This document shows positions 43,846 through 60,952 of a stretch of 64,000 nucleotides of DNA, piece after piece. Within the stretch, counting starts at the first letter, position 1. Each line of letters starts with the position of its first letter. Source of the DNA: Centroberyx gerrardi (taxonomy: Eukaryota > Chordata > Actinopteri > Beryciformes > Berycidae); assembly GCF_048128805.1 (NCBI RefSeq), contig NC_136012.1, forward strand, positions 10,762,621 to 10,826,620. The letters are read 5' to 3'. Below the pieces are notes generated by a model. It did not search any database and was not told the DNA's origin. It saw only the letters and a list, made by a program, of their open reading frames with translations. The translations under genes and the position numbers were made by a program.

Positions 43846-44042
43846 AGCAACACATTCTCTCCTCGACTACAAGACTGAGGTACAAGTGACTGTGAACATG
43901 ACAATGAAACAAACTGTGACATCATATCATTCTAATTAAGCCTAATTAAACATACTACTGATAATTAGGAACAGATCCAATGTTGCCAGTTGAACGCCTA
44001 TGCAGATGCATACCCTGCTTTAAAAATTCAAATAATTCTTAC

Positions 44043-46409
<2,367 letters not shown>

Positions 46410-46576
46410 CGGCTTCTCTTAAATCAAATATAGTGATTCCTGTAGTCAGATAAGCATTTTGGTTTGATCCATGTTGACAATCGTAATTACAAGCCCCAAC
46501 ACGAAAAATACAAACTCATTATTAGACTCTATTTGTATTCCCGACTCCATCAGCTAGTGAAAAGGAAAAAACCTCG

Positions 46577-46642
46577 AGATGGGCTGGGCCTATAAAGAAT
46601 CAAAACCAAAAGCATAATCTATGTCACACTGACACCATGTGG
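46577..46642 (-). promoter_or_regulatory. Variable exon 5 promoter: CSE/CTCF-like element, TATA and GC box
   Basis: cactgacaccatgtgg (46627-46642), 218 bp from the upper ATG or 260 bp from the lower. agatgggctgggcctataaa at 46577 gives TTTATAGGCCCAGCCC: a TATA box fused to the GC box. No RE1 was found in the 400 bp upstream. Confidence 0.78.
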
Positions 46643-47050
46643 ACTGTTGGTTCCAAACTCTTATGATGGCAACACATGGTTTGACATGTCATGCAGTAAG
46701 TTATAAAGGTTACATTCGCGTTTGAGGTAATGAAATCAATCCAAACGTCAATCAGACAAAAATAAATTGTTCATGAACAATGGTTATGACGAATTACATA
46801 TCTCAGTATAGCTTTCCTATACACCCAAAATCAGTAGAGAGCATAGGAAATATTAAACATATGAATAATGCATTTTATGAACTATAAAATATGTAGACCA
46901 CTGTCATAGAGGACAGGGAAAATTTCATAACTTTGACGGAACCACTGACGCACTTCTTCAGCAACAGCTTGAAATTATATTTCATTTTTACGGACACATA
47001 TCTTCTGCTTATGCTAAGATGTTGCTTTGAAAACAATAAATATTGCTTAC

Positions 47051-49414
47051 CTCTCCAGACGTACGTCTCCTATCGGGGACCACGAGAGTATTCCCATTGC
47101 TGCCCGGGACTATAGTAGAACCTATACTCATTCTGGGTCCAACTAACATGTATCGTCTGTCTCCAGATCTGTACTGGATGCTGTGGCACAGTGTCCCATC
47201 ATAATTTGCATCTTGTAAGTACTTGGAGGAATAGTCTGTCGGTTTGGAGCACTGCATTACAATCAACACGATGATACTGATGAGAAAAAGTGCTGAAACT
47301 GAGCCCAGAGTTAACATGAGATAAAATGTAACATTGTTTTCTTCTTCAGCTTTTGTTGCACTTTTAACATCAGAAGCTGCAAAAGCCTCTTTGGGCTCCA
47401 CAGCTTTGATAATCACAGTAGCTGTTGCTGAGAGTGAAACGTTCCCATTGTCTTTTACCAGTATGACCAGTTTATGCTCAGCCTCGTCCGTCTCTGTGAA
47501 TGACCGAAGTGTTCTTATCCGTCCTGTATAGCGGTCCAAACCAAAGAGACTGTGGTCAGTCACTTCCTGCAGTGAAAATAATAACCAGCCGTTATATCCT
47601 ATATCAGCGTCATAGGCTCTCACTTTAGTCACCAAATGTCCTGCGTTCACATTGCGGGGAATCTCCTCCACACCTTCAGCAGAACCGTTAGCGCTGAGTG
47701 GATACAAGATGACTGGAGCGTTGTCGTTCTGATCCAGAATGAACACGTTCACTGTGACTTTGCTGCTTAGTGATGGAGTTCCAGAGTCTGTGGCAACAAC
47801 GTGGAACTGGAATGTTTTCAGTGTTTCAAAGTCAAAACTTTTTACCGCGGAAACTTGCCCATTGTCAGAATTGATATTAAGGAAGGATGTCATGTCATTA
47901 TTTGCTCCATCCCCTCTTACAATATGATAGGAGATTGCTGCATTTTCATTTAAATCTTTATCAGAAGCACTCATAGAAAATATAGGATCGCTGGGGGCGT
48001 TATTTTCAATCAAATAAAGCATAAAGGGGTTCTGGGTAAATTCTGGGCTGTTATCATTCACATCTGACACCTGAATGCTGAGAGTTTTAAACGTGGACAG
48101 AGGAGGCTGACCACAGTCAGTGGCTGTTATTGTGATGTCATAGCGTGATATAAGTTCTCGGTCCAATCGTTGATTATTAATTAAAGAGTATATATTGACT
48201 TGAACTGAAGGTTTTAATTCAAAGGGCACATCATCAGTGAGATTGCATATTACTTTGCCGTTTAAGCCAGAGTCTTTATCAGTCACGCTAATGAGAGAAA
48301 TCACAGTTCCAGGACTTGAGTCTTCAGAAACCATGTTAGAGAGCGATGTCACCTCTATTTCAGGTTCATTATCATTCACATCTTTCACCTTGATTATAAC
48401 CCTACATTCAGAAGTCATGGGAGGCTGTCCTTTATCAGATGCCACAATATCGGCTCTAAAAGTTTCAGAATCCTCGAAATCAATTTCGCCCTTTACTGAA
48501 ATTTCACCAGTTTTAGAATCTAAAGTAAAAGTATCATACACCTTTCTTTTCAAGTTTTTAACGAAAGCATACGTTACCTCGGAGTACAGCCCATCATCCA
48601 AATCAGTAGCATTAACTTTAACCACAAAAAAACCCTTTGCCACATTCTCCTGTATAGTTACTAAATAAACGTCTTGGCTGAATACTGGCCTGTTGTCATT
48701 GTTATCAAGAACAGTTACTGTAATGTTAGCATGCCCTGATTTTGCAGGGTTCCCGCCATCGATGGCTGTCAAAACCAAATAATGTTTACTCTCCCGTTCT
48801 CTGTCAAGGGATTTGCGCAGTTTTAGAATCGGAATTTTTCCTTCATCGCCACTGTCTCTCATCTCGATTTGAAAATGTTCGTTTGGGCTTAACTTGTATA
48901 AATTCACTGAATTTGTCCCAGAGTCGGGGTCACGGGCAGCTTGTAGTTGGAAACCTGTTCCAGGAAGTGTAGACTCAGCTATTTCTATAAATTGGTCTTT
49001 CTCAGAGAAAGTGGGAGAATGGTCGTTGACATCAGTGATTTCCACACCAACATAGTGAATTTCGAGAGGATTTTCTAAAACAATTTTGAGATCCATCATG
49101 CATACCCCGTCACTATCACAGATTTCCTCTCTGTCGATATTCTTAAGAATGATCAAGGCTCCATTGTTCTGATTTACCTGGAAAATATCATCCTTAGATC
49201 CAGACACTATACGAAATCTTCTCTCCATCAAAGCACCGATGTCAATACCCAGGTCCTTCGCAATATTTCCAACAACGAATCCGACTTTTACTTCCTCTGA
49301 AATAGAGTATCTTAACTGAGCCGAAATCTGCTCCGAGAAGCACAACAGTAGAGAGAGACGCAGTGCAAACCACCAGTACTCCATTCTGGGTCTTTGTCCT
49401 CCGTCACCCATCAT
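47051..49414 (-). CDS. pcdha: Clustered protocadherin alpha-type variable exon 4
   Basis: 788 codons from the first of two adjacent Mets ([18 protein letters not shown] 49414 or 49411) to Ser-Gly-Glu, donor GT at 47050-47049. The frame is open 20 codons further upstream. Signal peptide about 1-32. Mature start [14 protein letters not shown] mixes the two subfamily styles. EC1 [20 protein letters not shown]3 is distinctive ([47 protein letters not shown]). An Arg-Gly-Asp lies in EC5 (IVRGDGANN). EC6 has SSKVTVNV for SSNVTVNV (sequon lost), [13 protein letters not shown], and the TKAEEENN pre-membrane stretch shared with exons 6 and 9. Confidence 0.95.
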
Positions 49415-49604
49415 TGATCCAAAGACACGCAGACTCTCCTTATAGCAAGTATAGTAATCCCTGCAGTCAAACAACCAGGTAAACCATCACTAAATCATTT
49501 CGAAAACGATTATTAGAGGCCAATTCGTGGGAAATACGGAAAATCTACCATAATCATACGTTCTTTTTGTGATGTCTACACTCGACCAATGGGGAGAATA
49601 CCGA

Positions 49605-49669
49605 GAGGGGCAGGGCTTATAAAGCGTCAAGACTACAACCATAATTTATTTCACACTGACACCATGTGG
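49605..49669 (-). promoter_or_regulatory. Variable exon 4 promoter: CSE/CTCF-like element, TATA and GC box
   Basis: cactgacaccatgtgg (49654-49669), 240 bp from the ATG. gaggggcagggcttataaag (49605-49624) gives TTTATAAGCCCTGCCCC, the clearest TATA/GC-box combination in the array. Confidence 0.82.
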
Positions 49670-49984
49670 CATGTGAAGTGCACAACAATTAAACGAGAGA
49701 GCCACGGTTTTCTTAAATCCATTTCCTACATCACATATAAGTCAAAGTTTCTACATATGAATAGTCGTTGAGAACGAAACTGGGGAATATGTTGAACCAA
49801 GTTTCGGTCAAACTTCTTACCATTAGACTGCAAGAGAAATTTGATAACACATACTAATACATGACATGTTGCTTCATATCACAAAACATAAAAAAAAAGA
49901 TTCCCCCTTCGAAAAGATAACTCACAATGTAAGAAACCATATAATGGCGTATCCTTGCAGGCTGCGGTAGCAGAAAAGATCGAA

Positions 49985-50005
49985 TTCAGCACTATAGTCA
50001 GCGAC
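49985..50005 (+). promoter_or_regulatory. Decayed RE1/NRSE upstream of exon 4 (proximal copy)
   Basis: ttcagcactatag then tcagcgac. About 16 of 21; both outer halves survive and the centre is changed. It lies 316 bp upstream of the CSE. Confidence 0.6.
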
Positions 50006-50161
50006 CACAACGGCTTAGACTTCCCCTGAGGCACAGGCACAACACTGCTGTCTGACTGTTTATCTCCTCTTAATTAAGTAGGGTAATACTTTATGATTAA
50101 TAATGGTTTACTTGACATAAGACCGGTGTACAATAAGTCTACAATCCATAGTCAAAATATT

Positions 50162-50182
50162 TTCAGCACCACGGAGAGTCAA
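50162..50182 (+). promoter_or_regulatory. RE1/NRSE upstream of exon 4 (distal copy)
   Basis: ttcagcaccacgga perfect, then gagtcaa. About 16 of 21, 177 bp beyond the proximal copy. This is the only spacer with two RE1-like sites. Confidence 0.65.
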
Positions 50183-50353
50183 TATTATCAACTGTAAATC
50201 GGTCTACTAGCCCAATTTTGTGACATCGATTTATTTCTCCTTTCAAAATAATATAACTGCATATTAAACAATCAGATTCAACACAATGAAATCATCAAAA
50301 TAATACAACAATAAAAAAAACGCCAAATTTGTTTTAATCCAAACATTACTTAC

Positions 50354-52708
<2,355 letters not shown>

Positions 52709-52877
52709 CGTTACAGTACTATTCAAATATATATCCAGACACAGGTCGTTACAAAATATCACCAAAGCCAAACGTACGTTGTAAAAGTACATCCCATGTT
52801 TTCAAGTTATCAAATGCTAAAACGCTACACCGTCTAAAAAAGGGTCTCTCTCTTTCGAGCTGAACAAAATCTCTCCG

Positions 52878-52942
52878 AAAGGGGCTGGGCCTATACTATA
52901 ACACAAAATTCTGTATCATGATATGACACTGACACCCCGTGG
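52878..52942 (-). promoter_or_regulatory. Variable exon 3 promoter: CSE/CTCF-like element, TATA and GC box
   Basis: cactgacaccccgtgg (52927-52942), 219 bp from the ATG. aaaggggctgggcctatact at 52878 gives a TATAG/GCCCAGCCCC pair. gagctgaacaaaatctctcc is at 52857. Confidence 0.77.
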
Positions 52943-53046
52943 AAAGCCAAAGAGTCGCTTAAATCAAAATGGTATTGTATCAACAGTTAAACTTAAGCCC
53001 CGACTTGAAAATCACCACAATTTGACCAAAAACCACACAACTAAAT

Positions 53047-53067
53047 TTCAGCACCATGGACAGCACT
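53047..53067 (+). promoter_or_regulatory. RE1/NRSE upstream of exon 3
   Basis: ttcagcaccat then ggacagcact. About 18 of 21, with both halves recognisable, 105 bp upstream of the CSE. Confidence 0.82.
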
Positions 53068-53304
53068 AGGAAGTGGACCCAGCGTTTTATGCTAGTAGCT
53101 TTCCTGGATGAAACAGCCTACACAGAATTTCAACACAGCCAAAATCATTAACTTAAGGAGGTACCATGATGTAGCCGTACAATGTAAAAATTGTTGAATT
53201 TGTATGATAACACTTCCTTTTATATAATATATGCCATCTCAACGTAACTTAAAGTAAATTCCTCTTAAGTGTATGGTTAGGATTAGAACAGAACATGGGC
53301 TTAC

Positions 53305-55656
53305 CTCTCCAGATGCCTGCCTCCTGTCGGGGACCACGAGAGTATTCCCATTGCTGCCCGGAACTATAGTAGAACCTATACTCATTCTGGGTCCAACTAA
53401 CATGTATCGTCTGTCTCCAGATCTGTACTGGATGCTGTGGCACAGTGTCCCGTCATAATTCGTGTCTTGTAAATACTTGGACGAAAAGTCTGTGGATTTG
53501 GAGCACTGCATTACAATCAACACAATGATACTGATGAGGAAAAGTGCTGAAACTGAGCCCAGAGTTATCATTAGATAAAATGTAACATTATTTTCTTCTT
53601 CATCTTTTGCTGCACTTTTAACATCTGAAGCTGCAAAAGCCTCTTTGGACTCCACAGCCTTGACAATCACAGTAGCTGTTGCTGAGAGTGAAACGTTTCC
53701 ATTGTCTTTTACCAGTATGACCAGTTTATGCTCAGCCTCGTCCGTCTCTGTGAATGACCGAAGTGTTCTTATCTGTCCTGTATAGCGGTCCAAAGCAAAG
53801 AGACTGTGGTCAGTCACTTCCTGCAGTGAAAATAATAACCAGCCGTTATATCCTATATCAGCGTCATAGGCTCTCACTTTAGTCACCAAATGTCCTGCGT
53901 TCACATTGCGGGGAATCTCCTCCACACCTTCAGCAGAACCGTTAGCGCTGACTGGATACAAGATGACTGGAGCGTTGTCGTTCTGATCCAGAATGAAGAC
54001 ATTCACTGTGACGTTGCTGCTTAGTGATGGAGTTCCAGAGTCTGAGGCAACAACGTGGAAGTGGAATGTTTTCAGAGTTTCAAAGTCAAAACTTTTTAGC
54101 GCGGAAATTTGTCCACTATCGGAATTGATATTCAGGAAAGATGCCATATCACCCTGTCGCCCATCACCTCTTACAATACGATATGTGATTGCTGCATTTT
54201 CATTCAAATCATTATCAGAAGCACTTACAGAGAATATCGATGCACCAGGGGCATTGTTTTCCACTAAATACAGTTCAAAGGGGTTCTGGCTAAAATTTGG
54301 TCTGTTATCATTCACATCTGATACCTGAACGTTCAATGTTTTTACAGTGGACAGAGGAGGCTGACCACAGTCAGTAGCTGTTATTGTGATGTCATAATGT
54401 GACACGATTTCTCGGTCTAAACGTCCCTTCGTGACAAGAGAGTACATGTTCTCCTGAATAGATGGCGTCAAATCAAATGGAACATTATCTGAGATTGTAC
54501 AAATAACTTTACCGTTGACACCAGAATCTCTGTCTGTCACACTTATAAGAGAGATAACGCTGCCTGGTTTTGAATCTTCCGGTACTACGTTGGACAATGA
54601 TGTGACTTCTATATCGGGCTTATTATCGTTCACATCTTTAATTTTTATGACAACTCTACTTTCGGCCGTCCAGGGTGGCTGGCCTTTATCAGAGGCCTGC
54701 AAATCCAGTCTGTAAACCTCAGTGTCCTCAAAGTCTACGTTTCCTTTAACTCGAATCACACCAGTGATGCTATCTAATGCAAAAGTATCATACACTTTTT
54801 TCTTTTGTGTTTTGCCAAAGGTGTATTCAATGGCGCTGTTAGAACCTTCATCTAAATCTGTAGCGTTTAATTTGATCACGAGAGTTCCAATATTTGCATT
54901 TTCATACAATGAGACAGTATACGTATCTTGACTGAACACAGGGCGATTGTCATTGGTATCTAATACTGTGATAGTTAAATTAAGGCTCCCAGATTTCGAC
55001 GGATTGCCCCCATCAAGAGCCGTTAACACTAAAAAATGCTCTGCCTTGTGTTCCCTATCCAAAGGCTTTTTCAGCACTAAAAACGGTATCTTGTCCTCTT
55101 CGCTGTCTCTCACTTCAATATCAAAAATGTCAGTTGAGCTCAGCCTGTAGAAACGAACTGACTGTAACCCGACATCGGGGTCTCTAGCCGCATGTATTTG
55201 GAAACGAGTACCTGGAGGAATATGTTCTGCTATTTCCAAGCGCTGCTCACTTTCTGGAAAAGTCGGTGAGTGATCGTTAACATCCGTTATTTCAACACCA
55301 ACGTAATGTATTTCCAGAGGGTTTTCAACAACGATTTTAAGGTTTATCAAACATGGACTGGCTCCATCACAAAGCGCTTCGCGGTCGATCTTCTTTTGAA
55401 CATACAATAATCCATTGTTCTGATTTAACTGAAACAGAGCATGATTCGAGCCAGAAACAATACGAAACCGCCTGTCTGTCAAAATACTGATGTCAAGTCC
55501 TAAATCCTTTGCGACATTTCCAACAACGGACCCCACTTTCATCTCTTCTGGAACAGAGTACCTTAGCTGGGCCAAAATCTGCTCCCCAAAGCACAGCAAC
55601 AAAAATCGGGCAATCCACCAGTAGTTCATTCTTCGCCTTTGTCCTCTGTCTCCCAT
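53305..55656 (-). CDS. pcdha: Clustered protocadherin alpha-type variable exon 2
   Basis: 784 codons from [14 protein letters not shown] (ATG 55656; the frame is open 19 codons further upstream) to Ser-Gly-Glu, donor GTAAGC (GT at 53304-53303). Signal peptide about 1-29, ending ILA. Mature start [16 protein letters not shown]1 CDGASPC. EC3-EC4 nearly match exon 5 ([45 protein letters not shown]), while EC1-EC2 differ, so these exons form a mosaic. An Arg-Gly-Asp lies in EC5 ([10 protein letters not shown]). VESKEAFAA (others VEPKEAFAA) and CSKSTDFSS in the tail are unique. Confidence 0.95.
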
Positions 55657-55844
55657 TGTGTAGCAAAAACTGAAGCCTTTATTTGAAGCAAATACAGTGA
55701 TCGGGGTACTCATGTAACCAGACTGATCAGATCCATTTCAGAAATGGCAAATAGAAGCCCTCGCACAGTAAATACTAACCGCTAATCATATTACTTGCGA
55801 TAAATGCCGTCTACTCCATCAGCCATAGTAACAGAAATGATCCA

Positions 55845-55911
55845 GAGATGGGCAGGGCCAATACGGAATCAGTACCACAGCCATAACCTATGTCACACTG
55901 ACACCATGTGG
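55845..55911 (-). promoter_or_regulatory. Variable exon 2 promoter: CSE/CTCF-like element plus GC box
   Basis: cactgacaccatgtgg (55896-55911), 240 bp from the ATG. agatgggcagggccaatacg at 55845 gives GTATTGGCCCTGCCC. Confidence 0.75.
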
Positions 55912-56937
55912 CTGTGGGTTACAAAACTTTATGAGGGCTAAACAGGTTTTCATTACAAAAGTACAAAAATCACCACTCCCTTACTCCACTACCTCCTTTC
56001 CTGGGACCAGTGAACCAATGTTTATGCCACCAGCTGCCCGCTGTCCACTAATGGACACAAGAGGAGCTGCTTATAACGGCTCCCAATGTCTCACTCAATG
56101 GAGGATGCTCAACTCTGCCCTCTCCAGCAAGTACAATACATGTTTGATATGTTTCCGGCAAAGCCCAATAAACCCATGCGTGATTAATGGACTATATAAG
56201 AAGGAAACGGCATTTTGAATGATACACACAAATCATATGAAATGTAAAGTCTCGAAATTACTCGAAAGTTGATGGCAATGTATATCCAATGATTTGTGGT
56301 ATAAAAAGTTGGGAAGACTATGACCTTCAGTCTGATATTATTTTGATAGGGCTTAAATGATGTATTCTGTGAGTTTGCATCATTAAAATTGTCAGCCTCA
56401 AAAGGTGGATAAACTCCATAGCGCAAATAAAAATGTGGGTACACTGAGTTTTGTTGGGTTTGCCCTCTACATCACTTATATCTAAATATGCCAACATGTT
56501 GAATAGAAGGCCCTTCCAGAGGAAACGAGGTTGTCATCAACAGACATCTCATCTATTACACTGAAGCATTGATGCCATCCCGAATTTCCCTTTCTTTTTT
56601 TTGCTCTCCTCCTATCTTCCTCTCTCTCTCTTCCTAGTTACTTCCTGTTGTGGTGTGAGGGAGGAGAGGACAGGAGAAACCTTGCGAAACTTTGAGGCAC
56701 AACTATGAATTCAATTTGAATGTGAGCTAATGCAAGAACGGTGAGTGGAAATGCGCAGGATACTGAACCAGATGTGAATCCAAACTCAAATGGGAATGCC
56801 ACCAATTTCAAGAATTAATGTTATTCCTGCGCCCCAGAACAACTCAGTCAATACTTGTGAACATGCACCACTCTTCTCCTAAAGCTAGAAACTGGAAAAC
56901 TATTCCGTGAATTTGTGAAGTCACTGGGATGTAAAAC
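55912..56937. other. Expanded spacer between CSE and RE1 of exon 2
   Basis: About 1 kb where other spacers have 105-320 bp. It includes a pyrimidine-rich run (56585-56640) and single-copy-looking DNA. No retroposon hallmark or coding frame was recognised. Probably an old insertion or an unexpanded ancestral spacer. Confidence 0.5.
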
Positions 56938-56958
56938 ATCAGCACCATGGTCAGCGTC
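56938..56958 (+). promoter_or_regulatory. RE1/NRSE far upstream of exon 2
   Basis: atcagcaccatgg then tcagcgtc. About 17 of 21. It is 1.03 kb from the CSE but only about 80 bp past the exon 1 donor. Confidence 0.72.
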
Positions 56959-57039
56959 ATTATTTCTATAAACTTACATGATTTTAAAATTCTGTACCTA
57001 CAAGAAAGCATATCTTCAAAATAATTAAACAGCATTTAC

Positions 57040-59400
57040 CTCTCCAGATGTCCGTCTCCTGTCGGGGACCACGAGAGTATTCCCATTGCTGCCCGGAACT
57101 ATAGTAGAGCCTATACTCATTCTGGGTCCAACTAACATGTATCGTCTGTCTCCAGATCTGTACTGGATGCTGTGGCACAGTGTCCCATCGTAATTCGTGT
57201 CTTGCAAATACTTGGAGGAATAGTCTGTGGATTTGGAACATTGCATTACAATCAACACGATGATACTGACGAGAAAAAGTGCTGAAACTGAACCCAGAGT
57301 TATCATAAGATAGAAAGTCACATTGTTATCCTCATAATCTTTTGCTGCACTTTTAACATCAGAAGCTGCAAAAGCCTCTTTGGGCTCCACAGCCTTGATA
57401 ATCACAGTCGCTGTTGCTGAGAGTGAAACGTTCCCATTGTCTTTTACCAGTATGACCAGTTTATGCTCAGCCTCGTCTGTCTCTGTGAATGACCGAAGTG
57501 TTCTTATCTGTCCTGTATAGCGGTCCAAAGCAAAGAGACTGTGGTCAGTCACTTCCTGCAGTGAAAATAATAACCAGCCGTTATATCCTATATCAGCGTC
57601 ATAGGCTCTCACTTTAGTCACCAAATGTCCTGCGTTCACATTGCGGGGAATCTCCTCCACACCTTCAGCAGAACCGTTAGCGCTGACTGGATACAAGATG
57701 ACTGGAGCGTTGTCGTTCTGATCCAGAATGAACACGTTCACTGTGACGTTGCTGCTTAGTGATGGAGTTCCAGAGTCTGTGGCAACAACTTGGAAGTGGA
57801 ATGTTTTCAGTGTTTCAAAGTCAAAACTTTTTAGCGCAGAAATAGTGCCATTGATTTCATTTATATTCAAGAAGGAGGTTACACTGGGTCCCGAACTCTT
57901 ACGGTCGAGCGAATATGTAATTGCCGCATTTTCACCTTCATCAGCATCAGCCGCGCTCACTGAGAAAATTGGCATGCCGGGCTTGTTGTTTTCAGCTACA
58001 TAAAATGTATATGGGATTTGGGTGAACAAAGGACTGTTATCATTAACATCTAGCACGTCTACCTGTATCACTTTTATAGATGACAGGGGGGGGCTTCCTA
58101 AATCCTTAGCCGTTATTGTGATGCTATACATACGTATTGTTTCCTTATCAAGAAAGTCCTTGGTGACCAATGAGTAGGAATGTCCATCGGGAGACGGCTT
58201 TAAGTCAAACGGCAAGTGTCCCGGTACACTGCACACCACCTGTCCGTTCACACCTGAGTCACGGTCCGTCACACCCATTAACGCCACTACAGTGCCAGGA
58301 GGTGCATCCTCGGGGATACGACTGGAAAGGGATGTGACGTCTATTTCGGGTTGGTTATCATTCACGTCTTCCACTCTAACGATCACATTGCAGTGCGTGG
58401 ACAGCGATACCGCACCTTTATCCGCGGCCAGGACCTTAATCTCATACACTTGCTTCTCCTCGAAATCAAGGGCACCCTTCACCATGAGTTTCCCTGTTCT
58501 AGTATCCAAATCAAATGGCTCAGATGTCAGTCCTCTAAATTTATTTCGTAAAGAATATTCGATCTCACCGTTCACCCCTTCATCAGAATCAGATGCATTG
58601 ATTCTCAACAAAAATGTTCCTGTAGGTGCGTTTTCCTTTATTGTAATGATATATTTCTGTTTGTCACACACGGGTGAATTATCATTTATGTCAGACACAA
58701 CAACAGTGATATTGATAGTACCCGATTTTGATGGTTTTCCTCCGTCTGTAGCTGTTAATAGTAAACCGTGTTGAGCCATGTGTTCTCTGTCCAAAGGTCG
58801 CTGTAATATTAGAAAGGGAACCTTTCCATCCTCCCCAAATTCCTCTGTTTCCAGGCGAAAATACTGATTATGGCTTAGCTTGTATGACTGTAAGGCATTC
58901 AAACCAACATCCGAGTCGTGTGCTCCGTCCACTTGAAATCGAGCCCCAACTATAACGGATTCCAGTATTTCTAGTGTGTAGTTTTCTTCAGGAAATTTAG
59001 GGAAGTTATCATTTACATCTATTATTTCAACTATTACTTGGTGCATTTCCAAAGGATTTTCGACCACTGCTTTCAAATTTATGAGACATGGGGCGCTTTT
59101 TCCGCACAGTTCCTCCCTGTCTATTCTGTGATTCACTAACAAAGCGCCATCTCTCTGGTTTACCTGAAACAGATCTTGCTTTGCTCCTGACACGATGCGA
59201 AGATTCCTCTCCATTAGTCTTCCGAGATCCAATCCAAGGTCCTTAGCTATATTCCCAACCGCAGTCCCGACTTTCAATTCTTCCTGAATGGAATAACGTA
59301 TTTCAGCAGAGATTCCTTCCAAATTTATTACAATCAGCAGAGCAAGACAGAAAAAAATCCACACATCCAGCCATCGTCTTTTGATGTCTATTATCGCCAT
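57040..59400 (-). CDS. pcdha: Clustered protocadherin alpha-type variable exon 1 (divergent leader)
   Basis: 787 codons, [13 protein letters not shown] to Ser-Gly-Glu, donor GTAAAT (GT at 57039-57038) as in exon 9. Signal peptide about 1-32. EC1-EC5 belong to neither local subfamily: [74 protein letters not shown]-like [28 protein letters not shown]. These echo mammalian Pcdh-alpha text and are my main reason for the alpha call. From [13 protein letters not shown] (about residue 524) onward it becomes the array consensus, so a conversion tract ends near 57830. With no further exon to the right in 4.6 kb it is probably the first variable exon. Confidence 0.95.
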
Positions 59401-59610
59401 TGTTTAGCAAAAATCCTTAAATCCTTCAACAAAATTACTGAGGATTCTAACAATTTCCTCTTGATGATAATAAACAAAACTGGCCCGATAGAACCATAAT
59501 TGGGCTCGAGATATGAAGGTTGTTTAGTTCAATCTTCCAACGCGTCTCTCCAGACTGTCACTGAATGCACATAGCCTACCAAAAAATGCCCCCCTCACAC
59601 ACCAACAACC

Positions 59611-59646
59611 AATGCGCGTATATAGTGTAACAGCACCACCCAGTAG
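59611..59646 (-). promoter_or_regulatory. Variable exon 1 promoter: CTCF-like CSE with TATA box
   Basis: On the coding strand CTACTGGGTGGTGCTGTTAC (59646-59627) is closer to a generic CTCF core than the other CSEs. Immediately after it comes ACTATATACGCGC, a TATA box. It is 229 bp from the ATG. No RE1 lies upstream. Confidence 0.68.
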
Positions 59647-59937
59647 CTGTGATGTTGCAGTGCAAGCCAGGAACATTATTATGACGAGAAACTGTTTATA
59701 ACTATTATGGCAATCAACCACTGATTTCTTTCAGTTTTCCTCCCAGTTTAGGTCGTATGGCTGAAAACACCAGTGAGTGATAAGTTGAGACAATGAAAGA
59801 CTTTTAATGCCAACCTTAACAGGCAGCAGAAGCCAAAGTGATCCTCCCACCATGAAGTTGTGACAAATGTCTTATTACATTATATTACTACCATGTGTTA
59901 AATGTCCCAAGGGTGGGACTGGCACAGCAGATGCTGT

Positions 59938-60952
59938 AAAACAGGATAAATGATCAGACAGGAGAGCGTGGCTTCTCTTTCCAGAACTATTTTGAGTTAT
60001 ATTTATTTAACACTTTTCAAATATATGTTGTTACTTTTGTCTTTTTCTTTGATGTTTCATTGTTTCAACGTCTTCTTCTTTTTTCAACAAGTATAGCCTA
60101 TAAAACAATTGTCCCATGAATCTTTTATTTTACATAAAATTCCAGAGATGCATTAAAATAAGCCATTCAAGTATCCAAAATAAGCCACATAACAAACCCA
60201 AATTCCATTCTCTCACCTCTCACTGTACTCAATACACTTGTCCCTTAATGTTTTGTCAATAGCTCTGGTACTAAGGTAGGTTGGCCGTTTCCTACACTAA
60301 ACTATCACCTCACCACCATGTTCAACACCTCAAAGGTTTACATTCAGTGTACAGGTTTAAGTTACATTCAAATTGGCTTGTGCTTAGCTTAGCTTTGATT
60401 TAAAAACAGTCAGACCACAAAGCTACTTTGTGCTTAAATTCAACAAACATTCTTGTTCACTCATGGTAAGAAGTGCAAATACAAACAGAGACTACTGAAA
60501 ATAATGCTAAGGCTAATTGCATGCAGCCGAATGGTACATGATGCTAACGCTAATTACATGTAGCCTAACCAAATCATGCTAACCAGAGCTAGGACACCTG
60601 CTAGCGAGCCGGTGCTTTGAACATTAATGATTTAAACATTACAAACTTCCAAAGCATTACAGTGACAGTTTTCGCATATCCGAATGTGTGGTTTAATCAA
60701 GAACTGTAGTAGACCAAAATAAATTATCATGAGCTAACGTTACAAAGTAGGCTACAAGTGCTGCCTCTATTTCCTCATGCATTTGGACACTTTTCTTCCT
60801 AGCACACGCTGTTCAAACTCTCTACATCAACTCAGACAGTTAAGTTACAAGGATATATTGTGATGTTTAGTGAATATTTGCATTTTACAAACCGGAAAAA
60901 CAGGATAAATGCTCAGACAGGGCATAGCTTCTCTTTCTAAAACGAGTTACGA
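59938..60952. repeat. Direct repeats about 960 bp apart
   Basis: aaaacaggataaatgatcag at 59938 and aaaacaggataaatgctcag at 60897 each continue with gacagg and cttctctttc over about 55 bp. They may be ends of an old element or a local duplication. The interior shows no coding frame. Confidence 0.5.

Noticed and set aside
46957-47005. RE1 in the exon 5 spacer (ttcagcaac, then tacggaca further on)
   Set aside because: Only one half-site is present and the second word is more than 30 bp away, beyond any known RE1 spacing.
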